A stretch of 64,000 nucleotides of DNA, from NCBI RefSeq assembly GCF_024868665.1, contig NC_079906.1, forward strand, positions 7,501,745 through 7,565,744, written 5' to 3'. This DNA is from Triplophysa rosa (Eukaryota > Chordata > Actinopteri > Cypriniformes > Nemacheilidae). Made by a program: the position numbers and the translations under genes. The notes under the pieces were generated by a model, which was given only the letters and a program-made list of their open reading frames with translations, had not been told where the DNA came from and ran no database searches. This document shows, piece after piece, positions 12,251-27,200 of this stretch; within the stretch, counting starts at the first letter, position 1; each line of letters begins with the position of its first letter.

Positions 12251-15200
12251 TATGTTCATGTGTGTGTTTATGTGTGTTGCTGCTAGTTCAGGATGTGGAA
12301 AGTGTAGGATTTAAATGGTTTTGGGGGACATGTTTTGCCTTATCTCTAAGGCCAAAAAAGATTTCCCATGCTCTCCAATTTACGCACACATGGACTCGTT
12401 TTGAAATACATTCGGGTTTGGAATTACATTTGTGATCTGACCATAAATATTTTGAATATGTAATTATCTGCATAATCATAATGATTTCATCCAGATGTCT
12501 GAAAGTGCTTGGGTCAAAAGACTTCAGTGTAAACTTTGCCATTGGACTTGTGATGAGTGGTTTAAGTTTGTTTCTGACTGTTGACAAGAAATAAAAATGT
12601 GATTGAAAAGTAGCTAAAGTCAAATCATTCAACTTTCCAAGAAATCAATCATCTCTCTTTCATCTAAGCTAAAGTTTTTCTCAACCATTTTGGGGAATGA
12701 CATCATTCCCGGAGTATATTTATGTCTTAAGGATCCTTGTTTTTGTAACCATCAGAATATCTGCTCTCTACGGATGGAGGTTGTTGTTGAGTGTACTTTC
12801 GTAATTAAATTACCCAAAACACATCAGGTATAACATCAGCTATGAAGTCTAACAAAACAAAACAAAAAAATTCTGCATTGTCCATCATCATCTTTTTACC
12901 AGTTTGTGTTTTCCTGAGAATCAAACCCATGACCTGGATATTGCTATCAGTTGAGCTACAGGAAATCTCTTGGCTTCATTGTAACCTAAATAAATCCATT
13001 CCACATGCTGTTTACACATCTCCATTTCTTTTCATTTTAAACTCATGTCTAACGCACCCATGGGTAAACCTGGAAGCAATATTCCAAACAGTCAAAACAT
13101 GGAAATCAAAGTTAAGTTTGTTTGAAATTTCATTTGGATCTTTTATTCAGGGCCCTACTGGACACACGTGCTCTTCACCTGGACCCAAACGGACGGCTTG
13201 ATGGTGTACATTAATGGGACCTTCAGCATAGGAGACCCCACAGGAAATGTTTCTTATAATTACGGCGACCCCTACGCCGACCTGGTCATCGGCACAGGAA
13301 ATACTGGAAGTTACGGGCACTACGCAACAGGTGCTTTCGATGAGTTTGTGATTTGGGAGAGGGCGCTGTCTCCTCTGGACATCCGGCTTTACTACAAAGC
13401 CGCCATTGGTAAGTTATCTTGTGACTCCACATCACGCGATTTATGTCATTTTCTCGAACAACGTTCGCTTGGTGTAACCATGTGCTTTCAGCTGGTTGTC
13501 AGTCATTGTCAGGGTTTCTGAAATTAGCTGCATTTGGGCTTTGGTTTCTTAGGATTGCCAGATCTCCGCTTATCTGGAATATTTGTTGTAAATGGTACAT
13601 CTGTCTTTTATTTATTAAGTTGACGTACAGTGGACCCAAAAAGACATTTCAGCCACACTTAAAGCAACAGTTCACCAAAAAATGAAAATTCTGTCTTCAT
13701 TTACTCACCCTCGAGTTGTTCCAAATCTGTATAAAGAATGCTTGTAGCCAAACAATTCTTGGCCACCAATGACTCCCATAGTAGGAAAAATTACTTTATA
13801 ATTTCTTTGTTCTGTTGAACACAAAGAAGACATGTTGAAGAATATAAGACAGCCAACAGTTCTGGGGCACTTTTGACTACCATTGTCATTTTTCCTACTA
13901 TGGTAGTCAATGGTGGCCAAGAACTGTTTGGTTACAAGCATTCTTCCGTATATATTCCTCTGTGTTCATCAGAACAAAGACATTAATGCAGATTTGGAAC
14001 AGTTCAAGGGTGAGTAAATGATGACAGAATTTGTATTTTTGGGTGAACTATCCCTTTAAAACTGTGCCATCTGCAAACAAATATTGCTTGGCATTTCTCA
14101 TAAAAAATCTTTGGCATTTTTGCAATGACTTTAACCAGTTCTTGTCAAGGTCATTTTAGTGGATTTATTATGTCTGTTCTCACAGAAGTCTACAACAAAA
14201 CCACCACATGTGCTCTTCATCACATTTAATATGTTCAATTACATTTGACAACCATGTCCATTGTCCAAATATCCTTTGTGTTAACTTTTGATCACTTAAT
14301 AAGCTATTGTTTTATACTTTAAAAACGATGTCTTTTTGTGAAAAGTAAGCCATTTTTCTGTCATAAATTGTTTTGGTATTTTCTTAGTTGCTAGAATGAC
14401 ATTCATATTCAGGTGTGGCTTACATGTGTCTAGACATTTTTTAGGGCCACTGTAGATGTTTGATGACGCACACATTAGTTATTGGTTAGGATGTGCTGAA
14501 ATGCCATTGATGGCTGAACGTTGGTTTTCGTAACATGCTGCTTGAACATCTGTGATACTGACGATTTGCTATTCTACTATTATCGCCGGAGTTATTGCTG
14601 TCCCTGAGGGTTATTGCAGAGAGGAAGAAACATTTCGGGACAATTTCCTAAGGAGATGCTGCTCCACATTCCACCAGGTCTCAATTGGAGCGCAGTGAAA
14701 CACACTATTGAAATACCACATCATAATATCAGAGTTCATACTTGGGTGTGTGTGTCCTTAGGGACAGTTTTGTTGACCACTGCACGTATCTTTTCTTTAC
14801 ATGTATCTGCTAATGGGCTGGCGTTTATATAAGGGGGCTTGTTTTGTTTTAAACAGCAAATGTGACCGATTTAATGAAAAGTCTGTCATAATTTGGTCAC
14901 TTGTAATTCTTTGGAACAAAAATGTTGAAATATTTGAAGAATCTCTTCAGCTCTTTGGTTAGTAGTTAATATTTCTTGCTACAGTATAGTTTATTGTCAT
15001 CATGTTCTCAAGCTTCAAAAATGTAGTCCGTTCGGCTGTTGTGTGCTATACTTAAGACAAAAATGTTATAGTTAACTGAAACGTGCATTTCGCTGGCAAT
15101 ATCACACTTGCTACACAGAAAAGAAAAACTGATGGTGTTTTTGCATCAATAGTGTTGCCATTTTTTACCTGGTAGCAGACACGGTCCAGACTGTGAGCTC

Positions 15201-18200
15201 GAATCAGAATTTAGCACGCTTGGAAAGTCATACATGCTCCATTTACGGTGTTTGACATGCACTATGAACTATCCTTGTATGGAAAGAGCTGCGTGAAGTT
15301 TCAAAATGGCTTTTTTTAATGGGAAAAAAATAACATCATCACAGTTTGGAACTGAATGAGAGTGAGTAAGTAATGCCAGCACTTTCATTTTGAGATGAAC
15401 TGTTCCTTTAAGAGCAAACAAGATGTCTTCAGTGTGATGGCAATAAGACAGATACAATTTAAGCTCCAATGAGGCTGCTAATGGTTTGCATAAGTCTCCA
15501 GCGGATGAGAGAATACATGTGCCGGTTGTGTTGCTCTTGATAGAGTCTTCATCTGTAACGGAGACCAGACACCACAAAAAGATTGGAGCCATGGCTTTCA
15601 AAAGACCTTCCAAAACTAATACAGTAAAATAAAATGTTTTAGGTGGAATAGTGAATGGATCATCTGGAAGGTGTGGCTCTTCATGCAGTATGAAAACTTC
15701 TGCACATAGAAAAATGACAAATCATGTTTTTGATTTACAACGTGACCTTCTCACTTAGATTGTTTTAGATTGGTCATCGTCCATACTGGTTACCCACTAA
15801 ATATACCGTTGGTTGTTACAACTCTTTCCTGTAAAATGAAAGTTACAATGGACACGCTTTTGTGTTTATAAATCCATAATTTAAAAGGAAAGTTCACCCA
15901 AAAAAACCCTTTTGTCATTTCAAACCTGTATGACTTTCTTCCTTCTGCAGAACACAAAAGAAGATATTTTGAAGAATGTTTTGTGTCCATACAATAGAAG
16001 TTAACGGGTACCACCATTGTGTCCATTCTTTTTTGTGTGTGTGTCCTGTGGAAGAAAGAAAGTCATACGGGTTTGAAATGACGAGAGGGTTAATACATGA
16101 TGAAAGAATTTTCATTTTTGCGTAAACTATCACTTTAAATCTTATAAAACGTATTCCATATTGCTTAAAGTTAAATGGGTGTCATTGGAATGATTTAGGG
16201 CTGCGTTTGGCACTGCAGTCGGGCTATTGGCTACCACATTGGCAAGTGTAGAATATACCCCCTCACTGTGCTGATTGATTGTTTGCCACCTTTAAAGAAA
16301 AGAGCATTTGTTATTGATAAAAAACACAACGTGCTGTTGTCGAAGAGATGAAAATCTACTGTTGTTTTGCACACGTCCAGATGTAATAAACTCTAATGAG
16401 GGACATAGTACAGAGTCATTAGAGAGCTTCTTTGCCAGGGGCTCTATAAACCAACCTTGCTGCAATTGACATCTGCATACAGGGATAGGTATAGCATGTG
16501 TTTCCAACAGGTGTGAAGTATTTGTTGTGCATGAGAGAACGTAACAGAGAGAGAAAATTTGCTCATGAGTGATGCTTTAGATGGTGTGAGTTTGGCGTTG
16601 TTTTTTATGTATTATTACACAGCTCTTTGGAATACTTGATTTTGATTGGTCAGTCTCTGGTCAAATTTTTGTGTGCTGACATAACGCATAAACTGTATTG
16701 ACTGTCGCCCCGGTTACTGATTTCCTACATGTGCACGTAAATACGCTAGTTTTATATCTTTCTTGGATAGTAAAACAATTTCAACTCAAATAAATATTTC
16801 ATGTGCATTTTTTATTTGCTGAGTTACTCTGTAAAACAGAATAATGTGCAGTCAACCGGTCATTACTGCAAAATTAACCTTTTCAGAATAAAACAAGGAA
16901 GAGTTTATTTTTCAACAATGACCGGTTGACTGTACATAACCCCCTGCTTATAATATTCTTTATTTATTTTTTGTTTTCAGTGTTGTTCATTGTCACATAC
17001 GGTAATCATTCGTATCATCTGTATCACCATTATACCTAATTCTAAACCTGATTTTTACTAAACATTTTAAAATGAACATGCCCATTCCTACAAATATTTT
17101 TGTTTTACAGTATTTCCTTTGTTTTTGTCACTACAGGAGAGAAAGTGATGTCCACCTTCCCGACCGATGCCTCCATCAAAGTCAGTACTGGAACAGATTC
17201 TATGGTAAATTTTTCGGATCTGATGTCACTCATACTGTAACATTCTAAAACCGAGTCTACGGGTCTACCAAACTTCACTGAAGACAGACTAAAAACAACC
17301 GCATGATGCATTAGTCTGAATTCCGGGATTGTCTAAGAGATAACTCTCAGTAGGTCATGCCCAATAAACGTGAACAGAAAAGGCGAGAATTTCAGAGATA
17401 TTTCGTTTGACCAATGAATGCAGATGCATCACAGAAAAGAATATGAGCTAACCTGTTTCTCTCTCTCTGCCCCTAAAAAAACTAAGAAAGATGAAGAATT
17501 TGTCATTGTCTTTGTTTTGTGAGTCTGATTAGATGCCTTCATTGAAACGACCACAAATACGAGATGGAATTTCTCAGTCATCGGTGGTCCAGTCTGGTTG
17601 GACTAACTGGGAACAGTATAGGATTTGTTGCCATCTTGCACATTTATTAGAGCTGCAATCTGTAACTTTAGCCTCTATATCCCCGTCTCTGATTAAAATT
17701 GCCGGTTAGTTTACATGAAATAAAATCAAATAACATCAAACTGACATTTCCTGTGAAATCCAATGCGACAGCTCAACTTGTAAATGATTATTATAAGTTC
17801 ACTGTTGAGAATTGTGATAAGATAAGGTTTTTATGTGTTTTATGTGTTATTTTAACCTGTATAACCAACACAATCTCACAGCAAAAACGTAACTATTATT
17901 ATTATTTTGGCTAATCCGTGTTAATTTGTATGATCTAATTCGTACACTTTAGTGCGATTTGCTTTCGCGCCAGTGACGTTATGTTTAGGGGCGGGGTTAG
18001 GGGCTAGGTTTTTGTACAATGCACAATGTACGAATTCATACGAATTAGCCACCTCGTAAAATAGTTACAAATGAGATCAGGTTGATAAAATGTACGGATT
18101 TCAGCTTTAACTTTTTTAGTACAGTTAGCTCTTCATGGCTCAGGAGACAACATGGAGAATTCATTTTTGTTTTATTTATATATATTTATAGTATGTACTT

Positions 18201-21200
18201 TGAACAACAGAAATGAAACATTTTTTGACTTAGATAGAGACAGAGATAGAGTTAAAGTAGGTGTTTTAGGTTGGCATGTTAATTTTGTTTAAGTTCATGA
18301 CAAATGTTTGACATTGAATGTGCAACTTTCGATGGCCAACTTTGACATCTTGGCAAATCGAAGTACAATCGGTGACATTGTTGAGATCTCATCTAACATT
18401 CGCGAAGTAAATGACTAGATCACACAAAACTCAATCAACCCCCATTATATCCAAGACCGTCTAGAAACAACGAACGCTGTTTCAGATGACCATTGTCGGA
18501 CTGCAAAGCAAAAAAAAATCTTAACAGCATTATGTGTGAAGCAGTGGCTGTGAAGTTTATTGGTTATATATTTAACACGCTTCTAAATGCTTCGACAAAA
18601 GCAGCTTGTGATGGCATGATGAAGCTGAATTAAATGACTTTGAATGTTCAAATATGTTCTCAACTCATAATACTCGTAAACAAAGCCTGCGACGCTGCAT
18701 GTTTATTTGGCAGGTTATGTAGTAATGTTGAGTTACATCATCGTTCGGCCCTGCACTCAGTGGAAACGCAGGTTCTGAGAAAAGGGGGATGAGAGCAATG
18801 CACTGAGAGCGTTGACTTCATTTGGATGGTAGTAAATTACGTCGGGTTTTCAAGCCATTGAAGTATCCTCTAAAGGCTCTCAGCGGTGTCGCGCACACCT
18901 CCTCTCGCAGGCCTTTAAACTGTCTGCTCTGATTTGTTTCATGAGCGAGAATGAAGTAAAAAGAAGGTACACAGAAACACACTTCACGGTATATAGACTC
19001 ACACACTCTTGGATGATTAGGTGTTATGAAGTCTACGCAGACGGGGCCCTGGGACGTCCATGTGCGCACACGCCCTTGGCAGACGGACCAGAGCCCAGCA
19101 GGAAATGAGGTGGAGGCCGAAGCTGTAAACACAAACAAATTGACATCTTTTGGAACTATTGTTGCCTCTGGATTCTGAGGAAATGGAAAGAAATTGCAGA
19201 TTGAATGCTCACGCAAGCGACGCCGCGGCTTGTTATTGAGTAAAGAGGTCAGGTGCTGTAGGGGTTGGAGGAAAGTTTTGTTGTTTGGTTGTTGTTTGTA
19301 ACTTACGAGACTCAACTGAGCTAATTATTGTTTTAGATGTTTCTCCCATAAAAAATAAACACAAACTAGACTATTGTTGACATGCAAGTACTGTAAGAGC
19401 ATAAAGTTTTAAGTATCGGAACATTTGATTGAGACCTCCGCAAAGAATCAGCAACCGTTGAGTAGTTTTAATTTAATGCAGTTGATATACAATCAAATAT
19501 TAATATGCATTATTATTCATATAAATTAAATATAACATAATTTGTGATATTATAACCAAACACAGACCGGAAGTTAACTACGGGCCAGGCGTGTGCGTCC
19601 GATGAAACCGTCTATAGAAATAATGTATTTCAATGACAGTACAAATAAATGACAGAAAACATCTTTTGAATTTCACTTTACAATCATACAGAGCCATTAC
19701 ATGTGATTTCGGACGTCTTTGTGGATTGCTATGATATTTCCGGATTTGTGTGTATCTGTGTGTGTTTACAGAGAACCACTGAAAGGTCTCATCCTGTCTC
19801 CACAAAGCTGGTAGACAAAGTTCACGACCCCATGCAACTGGACGCATCAGATTTTCTACAGTCTCTGTCTTTTAATCTACCAAACAAGACAATACATCAA
19901 GATATAGCCAACAATCTCACACAGGTAGATTGAACACGTGTTCATTCAAACAAACATACCCAGATACATTCATAACAATCTTTTATTTTGCTTTGTGGGT
20001 TTCAGTCTTTACTAAGGAGCGTGGATGAGGTCATAACCTCTTCAGATTGGAAAGAAAACGATGAGGTATGTTATATAGACATATTCTATTGAACATATGG
20101 CTATTGGCCTTCTGATACCTCGTATCTCCATTTTATGCGATTTTTTTGCCATAAATCATTATTTGTTATTAGTCGCCCTTTATGTTTGTCACTAGGTTTT
20201 GTGAACATCTAACAAATAAAAAGTATTAAAAAGTGCTTGTCAACTTTGAGGACAGTATTTAATCATTTAAAAAGTAAGTGTTTTTTTCATTTCCTAAAAA
20301 ACAGAGAAATTGGACGTCTGAGGTTTCAGAAGGACAGCCACGATATATATATATATATAAATAATATAATCAATTAATATAATACGTCTTAATGCCATTT
20401 TTTGCTTTTATTCTGAGGGAAAATCTGTGAAATTCTACAGAATGGTTTGAATCATAGTTCAGTGTGTTACAATCATAATCAAATTAGCCAAAGTATTTAC
20501 TTGACTAACACGCAAAGGCATCTGTCATTTGACAGATTTTGGGATGAAGGGCAATCCAATTGTGTAGGTGGACAATCCATGTGATGTTTGTTTGTGAGAT
20601 ATGACCTTCTGATTTGTGTTTGCACTATTTGTGTCTTGTTTGGGGTTGAAGCAGTGGAGTCCAGTGGTGAGCGGGCTGGTGGAGACAGTGGATAAAGTGA
20701 TGGAGCACATGGCGTCCAGACTTAAGTCCAGCGGAGACTCTGTGGCCCCTCTGTCTATCGGCGGCATGAGCTCTGTAGCAGGTCTGTACATACTGTACAC
20801 TCCCACATTTTCACAATATCTGTTCTTAGAAATGTACGACATCTTCTTTTCCTCTGCAATACATGGCTGGCATGAAGTATGTGGAGTATGTATTGGAGGA
20901 AGAAATGTATCTAATACACAGCATGCATAAATGTATGGCGCACGGGGTGTGTGTCACAATGGACAGCTAGGGCCAGATTTACTAACAGCTTGCGGCAGCG
21001 CAAATGCCTCTCTTGCCATGAAAAAACCACCGTTGGTATTTAAAGACACGCGTTGAAAATAAGCGCTGAAAAGGCGTGGACACAGCTGTTTTTGCGACTG
21101 ACCTTATTGCATATAAATGCATTAGTAGGACTTTCCTCTTCAGACACAAACTTTATGGTAGGAGAGTATTTAAAAGAATCACACAACTTGATTTACTAAG

Positions 21201-24200
21201 GTTTGCGCTAGTCATTGTACTGGTATTTGCGGCTTTATTTAACGGCCAATAAAAATCCTGCGCTCTCAGATTGGATTGGTTATTATGGGACTGAGATATT
21301 GCACCTGTGTTTTTTACTGTGTGCTTTGTTAGTAAATCACCCGCAGAAATTTCCATCAGTGCTGTTTTGAAATTGCGCTCTCGCCCTATTTTGCATGTTT
21401 AGTAAATCTGGCCCTTAGTCCTGGGTGAAGGAATTTAAGGTCAGTCGGTGATGACAAATGAAGATAATGGGCGATTTCATATACGTAAACAGTGTTAAAA
21501 AAGATAGACTATAATAAGTTAAAGCAACACTATAGAACGTTTGCTCACAGGTTCCCCCTTGTGGTTGATATGCGCAATTGTCCGTTATCAGTGTTGTCAA
21601 TAATGTAGCTGTATAAGCTTCCCCGTGGGCAGTGCGATACCCTTGAATTTGTTTACAAGGCTGATGGAACCGGTGAATGCAGAAACGTCGTTTGGAAGCC
21701 ATGTCGCACTCTTCCGCAGGCAGGGAATGGGCGGGGCTGTGTGTACCGACCCGAACACAGAACTTGCCACTATGAGGCTGCTCGGGTAGCAGATAAGAGT
21801 TGTTCTACCATTGAAATAAATATATGGACATTATTTTAATGTCATATATCTACAAAGGGTTGTCTTTGAAATTGTGTCTCTTTATTTACTTTTTCTTATT
21901 TTATTCTGTGTTGAATTAGCTAGACTTCTTAATGTACCATCTAAAATTAATTCATAAAAAACTGATTTATGGGACCACTTTATCAAGAATGTAAGAAAAA
22001 CTATGTTTAATGTATTCATATTTTCAGTTTGTATGTTTTCATAATCACGATATTTGGGCCAGTATTCAAATATATTATTCAGCATGAATTTTAAAACAAC
22101 GTATGTTGTCTTTTTAACTTGAATTCAACTGAAAAACTAAACAATGTAAAAACAAATGTTGCACCTCTGTAGATCCTTGCAAATTGCAATGGCGTGTAAT
22201 AATGGTTTCACCTCGATTATTTTGTTTTTGAAAACATTGGAAGCCAAAATTTCCATAGATGAATAATTTTAAGATATTTAAAAAAAAATGTCAAGTTGTC
22301 ATAATGTCCCCAAATTAAGAATCACCCAATGTACATGTCTGTCATGCATTTTGTGTCAACCAACATGAAACTAAATGAGTTAGACATGAAGCATAGCATC
22401 TCTCTCTCTCTTCCTGAATCAGGCCCTGTCAACCTTTCTCTGTTTCTCTTCTTCTGTTTCTCTCTTCCCTTCACTCTCCATCTCCCATCTTCCCCTGTGC
22501 TCTGATAAGACAAAAGTGTCTTAGGGTCATGAGCTAATATTGGCCTACACTGTTAGAGTCAGTGCACATGGCATAAATAAACACAAGATCACAGATATAA
22601 AGAAAGCAGGATGATTTGTCCGCGAGCAGTAGATGATAACGACAGCGCTGATTAAGTAACAAACCCACATTCACTTCCTTTTGACTAGATTATTCCCTGA
22701 TGAAAATCCCTCAGAACTACAATATGCCCAACTACCGGTTCCCCACACAAGGGAAGAGTTACATCTCAGTTCCAGGAGTGGCTCTCTCAATGCAATGTGA
22801 GTATATAACATATATGATGTATATCCCATTGTTTATAATAAAATGTGTAAAGCACACATACAAAATGCATCACAGTGCTTGAGACTGAGGTCAAATGATG
22901 TTGTTTTCACAAGGACAATAGAGGATTTATGCATTTATTGTTTTTCAAGTTTTGTTTGTGGCTTAAAGACAATAAATTGACAATGAAATCATCTCTGATG
23001 CCTTCCCGCTGCTTTCAGATTAAACCTGTCATTCACACAAACCCCTCAAGAACAAAGCATTGCCTAATCTAGAGGGGTTTGGTGCACAGTTTTGTGAAAA
23101 ACAGCGAAACTAGCTCATTTTTTAATATGATCAAAAGTTGAATAGAGAGTTTTGCAATGTGTGTTTCCCATGTGGTGGCAGCAATTATGAGGCCATTAAA
23201 CACTTTGTTTGTTTGACACCATTTTGGGGTCAACCCCCTTCAGCTTTTCTGGCTCAACGCTGAACCTGAATCCCGATGTTTTTATTATAAACCGTTTTAA
23301 TAATCTATTAAAGCTCTGTTATCAGAAATGGAACATAAACGGCAAGCTGGCATTAATGTGCCACTGATCTGCCTCTCCTGCGCACACGGACTCATGTTGT
23401 GCACTTCATTAAAAGAACCAAGCAGAGGTTTTATACAGCAGTTAAAAGCAGGGAGTGATGGAGCGGTGTGTATTTCCACGGCGGCCAAGTTTCTTTAAGT
23501 TTTAAAAAACATTTATTAACATTACGCATTAGCTAATATGAATAACAATGAAGGACACATGAATACTGAAGTTGCTTATAAACTCGAGGGCAAAGGCTTT
23601 GTGTATTTTTTTTATGCGTTTTTTAGAAGGAGAGCGTAAAATATTTTCCTCCTCCTCGCGCGTGGCGGTCTCTCATCGCGTGTGTGTGAACACACATCTT
23701 TCCCATTAGATGTGCGATGAGAGGACCACATGCAGGGCCTGTGATAATGAGTCTGTCCACCCTCTGCATTTCAGCAGCAGCACAACACATTCTTGAACAC
23801 AGACGCGCGCAGGAATTGCACGTAGATTGCGATCGCGGCGGTCAAAAGTGAATAGTTTAGTAAATCATTTTTAATGCTTGTGTTTGTTTTACCCTGCAGC
23901 TCAGACCACAATCGTGGGCCTTTTCTACCACAAGATGCACAACTACTACAATAAGATCAGCCCTCTTCAAACAAGGTGACGGGTGTGTGTGCGTGCGCGT
24001 GTGTGCACGTGTGTGTGTGTTTAGTTAATTGTGGATTAACTAATGTTAAAAAACACAACTTTCTGTATAGAAACAGCATATACAGCTATACAGCATCTCT
24101 GTATATACAACATTATATACCTAATAAAGTGAATTGCGTGTGTGTGCGTGTGTGTGTGTGTGTGCGCGTGCGCGTGTGTGTGTGTGTGTGCGTGTGCGTG

Positions 24201-27200
24201 TGTGTGTGTGTGTTTCCTGTTGGACATGTTGTTCCTCTGAGCATGTCTTTAGCAATCTGTCTTTCTTTCTCATCTGGTCACTTTGCTCTCAATGTCTGAT
24301 ACTCCCAGCCATTAAGTCGAGTGATAACACTCACTTCCCATCTTAACACAGATGTGATCAGTACTGAACTCACTGTATTTATTTTAGCTCAGCTCTGGGA
24401 CTCAGACGGCCTCCTTTTACATAACAGCACTGGTTAACAAAGCAATGTGTGGCCAGGGTATATTCCTGTTGACCTCGAAACATTATTAGAGGTGTAACTA
24501 ATAACTGACTGTTTGTCCATGCAGCATTAATGAAGCAGTGGATTTTAAAGATTATAAAATCCAAATGGCCAGTCACCTTATCTCTCTGAAGGTGGAGCCG
24601 TCTCCAGCGCTGTCCCTCAACCTTTCTGCTGAGCCTCTCATCAGGATCGTCCTCACGCACCAGCTGGTAGGAAAACATCACTTGTCATTTCAGTCCGTTT
24701 TTACCTTTAGTTGGGTGTTTGTGGGCTTCTATTTCTGTGTTTAACCTTAAAGGAAAAGTTCATCTCAAAATCAAAATTGGGTTATTTTTTACTCACCAAC
24801 ATGATGTTCAACATGTTTTAAGACTTGCCGGCATCTTCAGAACACAAATAAAGATATTTTAGGTGACATCCGAGAGATTTCCAGGCCTCCTCATTACATA
24901 ACGGTTATAGTTGTTGTCAAGGTCCAGAAAAGTCCTAAAGACATTGTTAAATTGGTTCATCCGCTCATAGTGGATTATTATTATAATCCACTCAACTGAA
25001 TTTTTTTGAAACGACGACAATACTTTATGTGCGAAAAACAAACCAAAATAACAACTTTAATCGATATATTCTCCTCTGGCTTGTCAGTCTTATCCCTGAC
25101 TTTTAACTCAGGAATTCCCTAAGTGACATTTACTGAACATGTGGGTTAGGTCATGCAACAATGTGTGAGTTTTGTGTTGCCAAGACACAAAATTGTGTTC
25201 TGCCTGGCTGGCACATGTTGCAGTGTAATTTTTTTTTAATTCAAATCATGTTTTTATTACAAAGGTTGCACTAAGTTTTGATTTAACAATTATAATATTT
25301 TAATAGCATGTCATATGTTTCCCCAAACGTGTTGTTCTTGAACAAACTGATATAAAACAAGTTACATTGCAACATTTTCCCTTTTTTTGACAGTCTGTTT
25401 TAGGGCTGTTAAATTAAAATACAAACGTTGAATGTTTGTCAAATGTAAAAGGTATACAGGTACAAGCTATGGATTAGCTGACACAAAACATTTTTTGGAA
25501 ACCTTTATCCCGCTGGGATAACCCCTTTACAGTACACTGTAACACTTTTTGCCGCAGGTTGCCAGTAACTTACTATAGATTTAATTCACAATTTTGTTTT
25601 AAACATAAATTTACCTAGTTCTTATATTTTCTTTCGTAAAACAAGACTAAATATCTTAGGTCACTTTTCTTGTTATGTAAATGTATCGTAATTTAAGCAG
25701 TTTTAAATAGTTTTACTGGAAAACAAGACAGAAATGCTTAGGAAGAATGTCATTTTTGCAGTGTTGCTGTGCTAATGCCAGTAATGAGACCAATCTCTTC
25801 CTGCTCATTTTGAATCTCAAAAGTCAAAAGTGTATTCATTTTGATTATTACGCGGCTCATTTGAATGCTTGATTCTGATTGGCCAGTCGTGACATTCCAA
25901 GGGTTGTTATTTTCAAATAACGACCGCTCAAAACTAATAACACCCTGCAACCCGGATGCTGCAAATCAGTTTGAGAGGGAAACCAATTTGCCTGGTTGTG
26001 ACGTTTGAACGTCGTTTCTTACTTTAAAACCGAAACTAAACGGCTTTTCCTCACGGAAGGTCTGCATTCGGTAAAAATGAGCTAATAAAATATTTCAAAT
26101 TCACATTTTATGTCCAGTTTTTTTCTCATGTGGCAAGTAGCCGTGTAATAAGTGGGATAATGTACACGCAACCGGCTGTTATTGTGAAATAAGCCCCTTC
26201 AGTGCTTATTTCTGCAATAACAACCGGCTGCCGGTGCATTATCCCTTACTTGATGTAAAGTTTAACTCAAAATGAAGACAGTACTAATAGGAAAGTATTA
26301 TGAAGTAGTAATACATTACTTTACTGGCAAACCTGCTGCAAAACTACAGCAAAGTTTTACAATGTATGTTTCTTAATAACAATCACATCTGCATGTGCAC
26401 AAGTTTTAGCTCACCCAAAAATGAAAATCATGTCGCTTATGTCATTACCGAACCATATGATTTTCTCTCTTCTATAAAATCAAAATTTTTAATACAGTGA
26501 AACTGATAAAGCTGTCAAGCTCAAAAAGCCAACAGCACCTTATAAAAATCATAAGATCATAAAGGCATTTGTTTTCAATAAAATTGATTTAAGACTTAAA
26601 ATTCATTTTTATTCATAAAGTTTAGGTTTAAGGTAAGGTTAGGGGTAAGGCTTTAATATCTCAATAAGTTGCCATCATTTTAATAATTGTCTTAAATGTA
26701 ATGATTTACACTCATAATGTTTAATGCACAACAACACTGTGGTGCAAATAGTACCAATAGCATCTAACTATTTCTACATAATCCGAAGAAAATACAGCTA
26801 TTTTCGGTTAGTGTAAAAAGCATATCGCTAAGAAATGCTGCTATTTTCACTTAGTGTAAACAGAACCTACTGCTATTTAAACTTAGTGTAAATAGTATCT
26901 ATTGCTATTTACACTTAGTGAAATAGCCGCTGCCTATTTATTATTGTCATTTATTGTCAGCCCCTGGTCACGATTCACTTTCATTGTATGAAGCAGCGTA
27001 GTGTGAAGAGAAAATCACACAGTAAATGATGTAAATTCGCTCTTTTCAATGCCTCGTGGAAAACGTTCAAAGACCACCATTCTTCTGCTGCTCTTGTGGT
27101 TTTGTCTTTCGGTGAGCCGTGGGATCCGTGTTACACGAAAATGCCATCGGCGGTGAGCAGAACAGCCAGCGGTAACCGTGAAAATCCATTTCGGTATGCG

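Noticed and set aside
11932..12435. 167-residue ORF with long Cys-Val repeats
   Set aside because: It is exon 6 read out of frame running into (GT)n; it crosses the ambiguous base.
18818..19315. 165-residue minus-strand ORF
   Set aside because: Long but without any recognisable motif, splice partner or paralogue; composition is ordinary and it lies in a large intron. Treated as chance.
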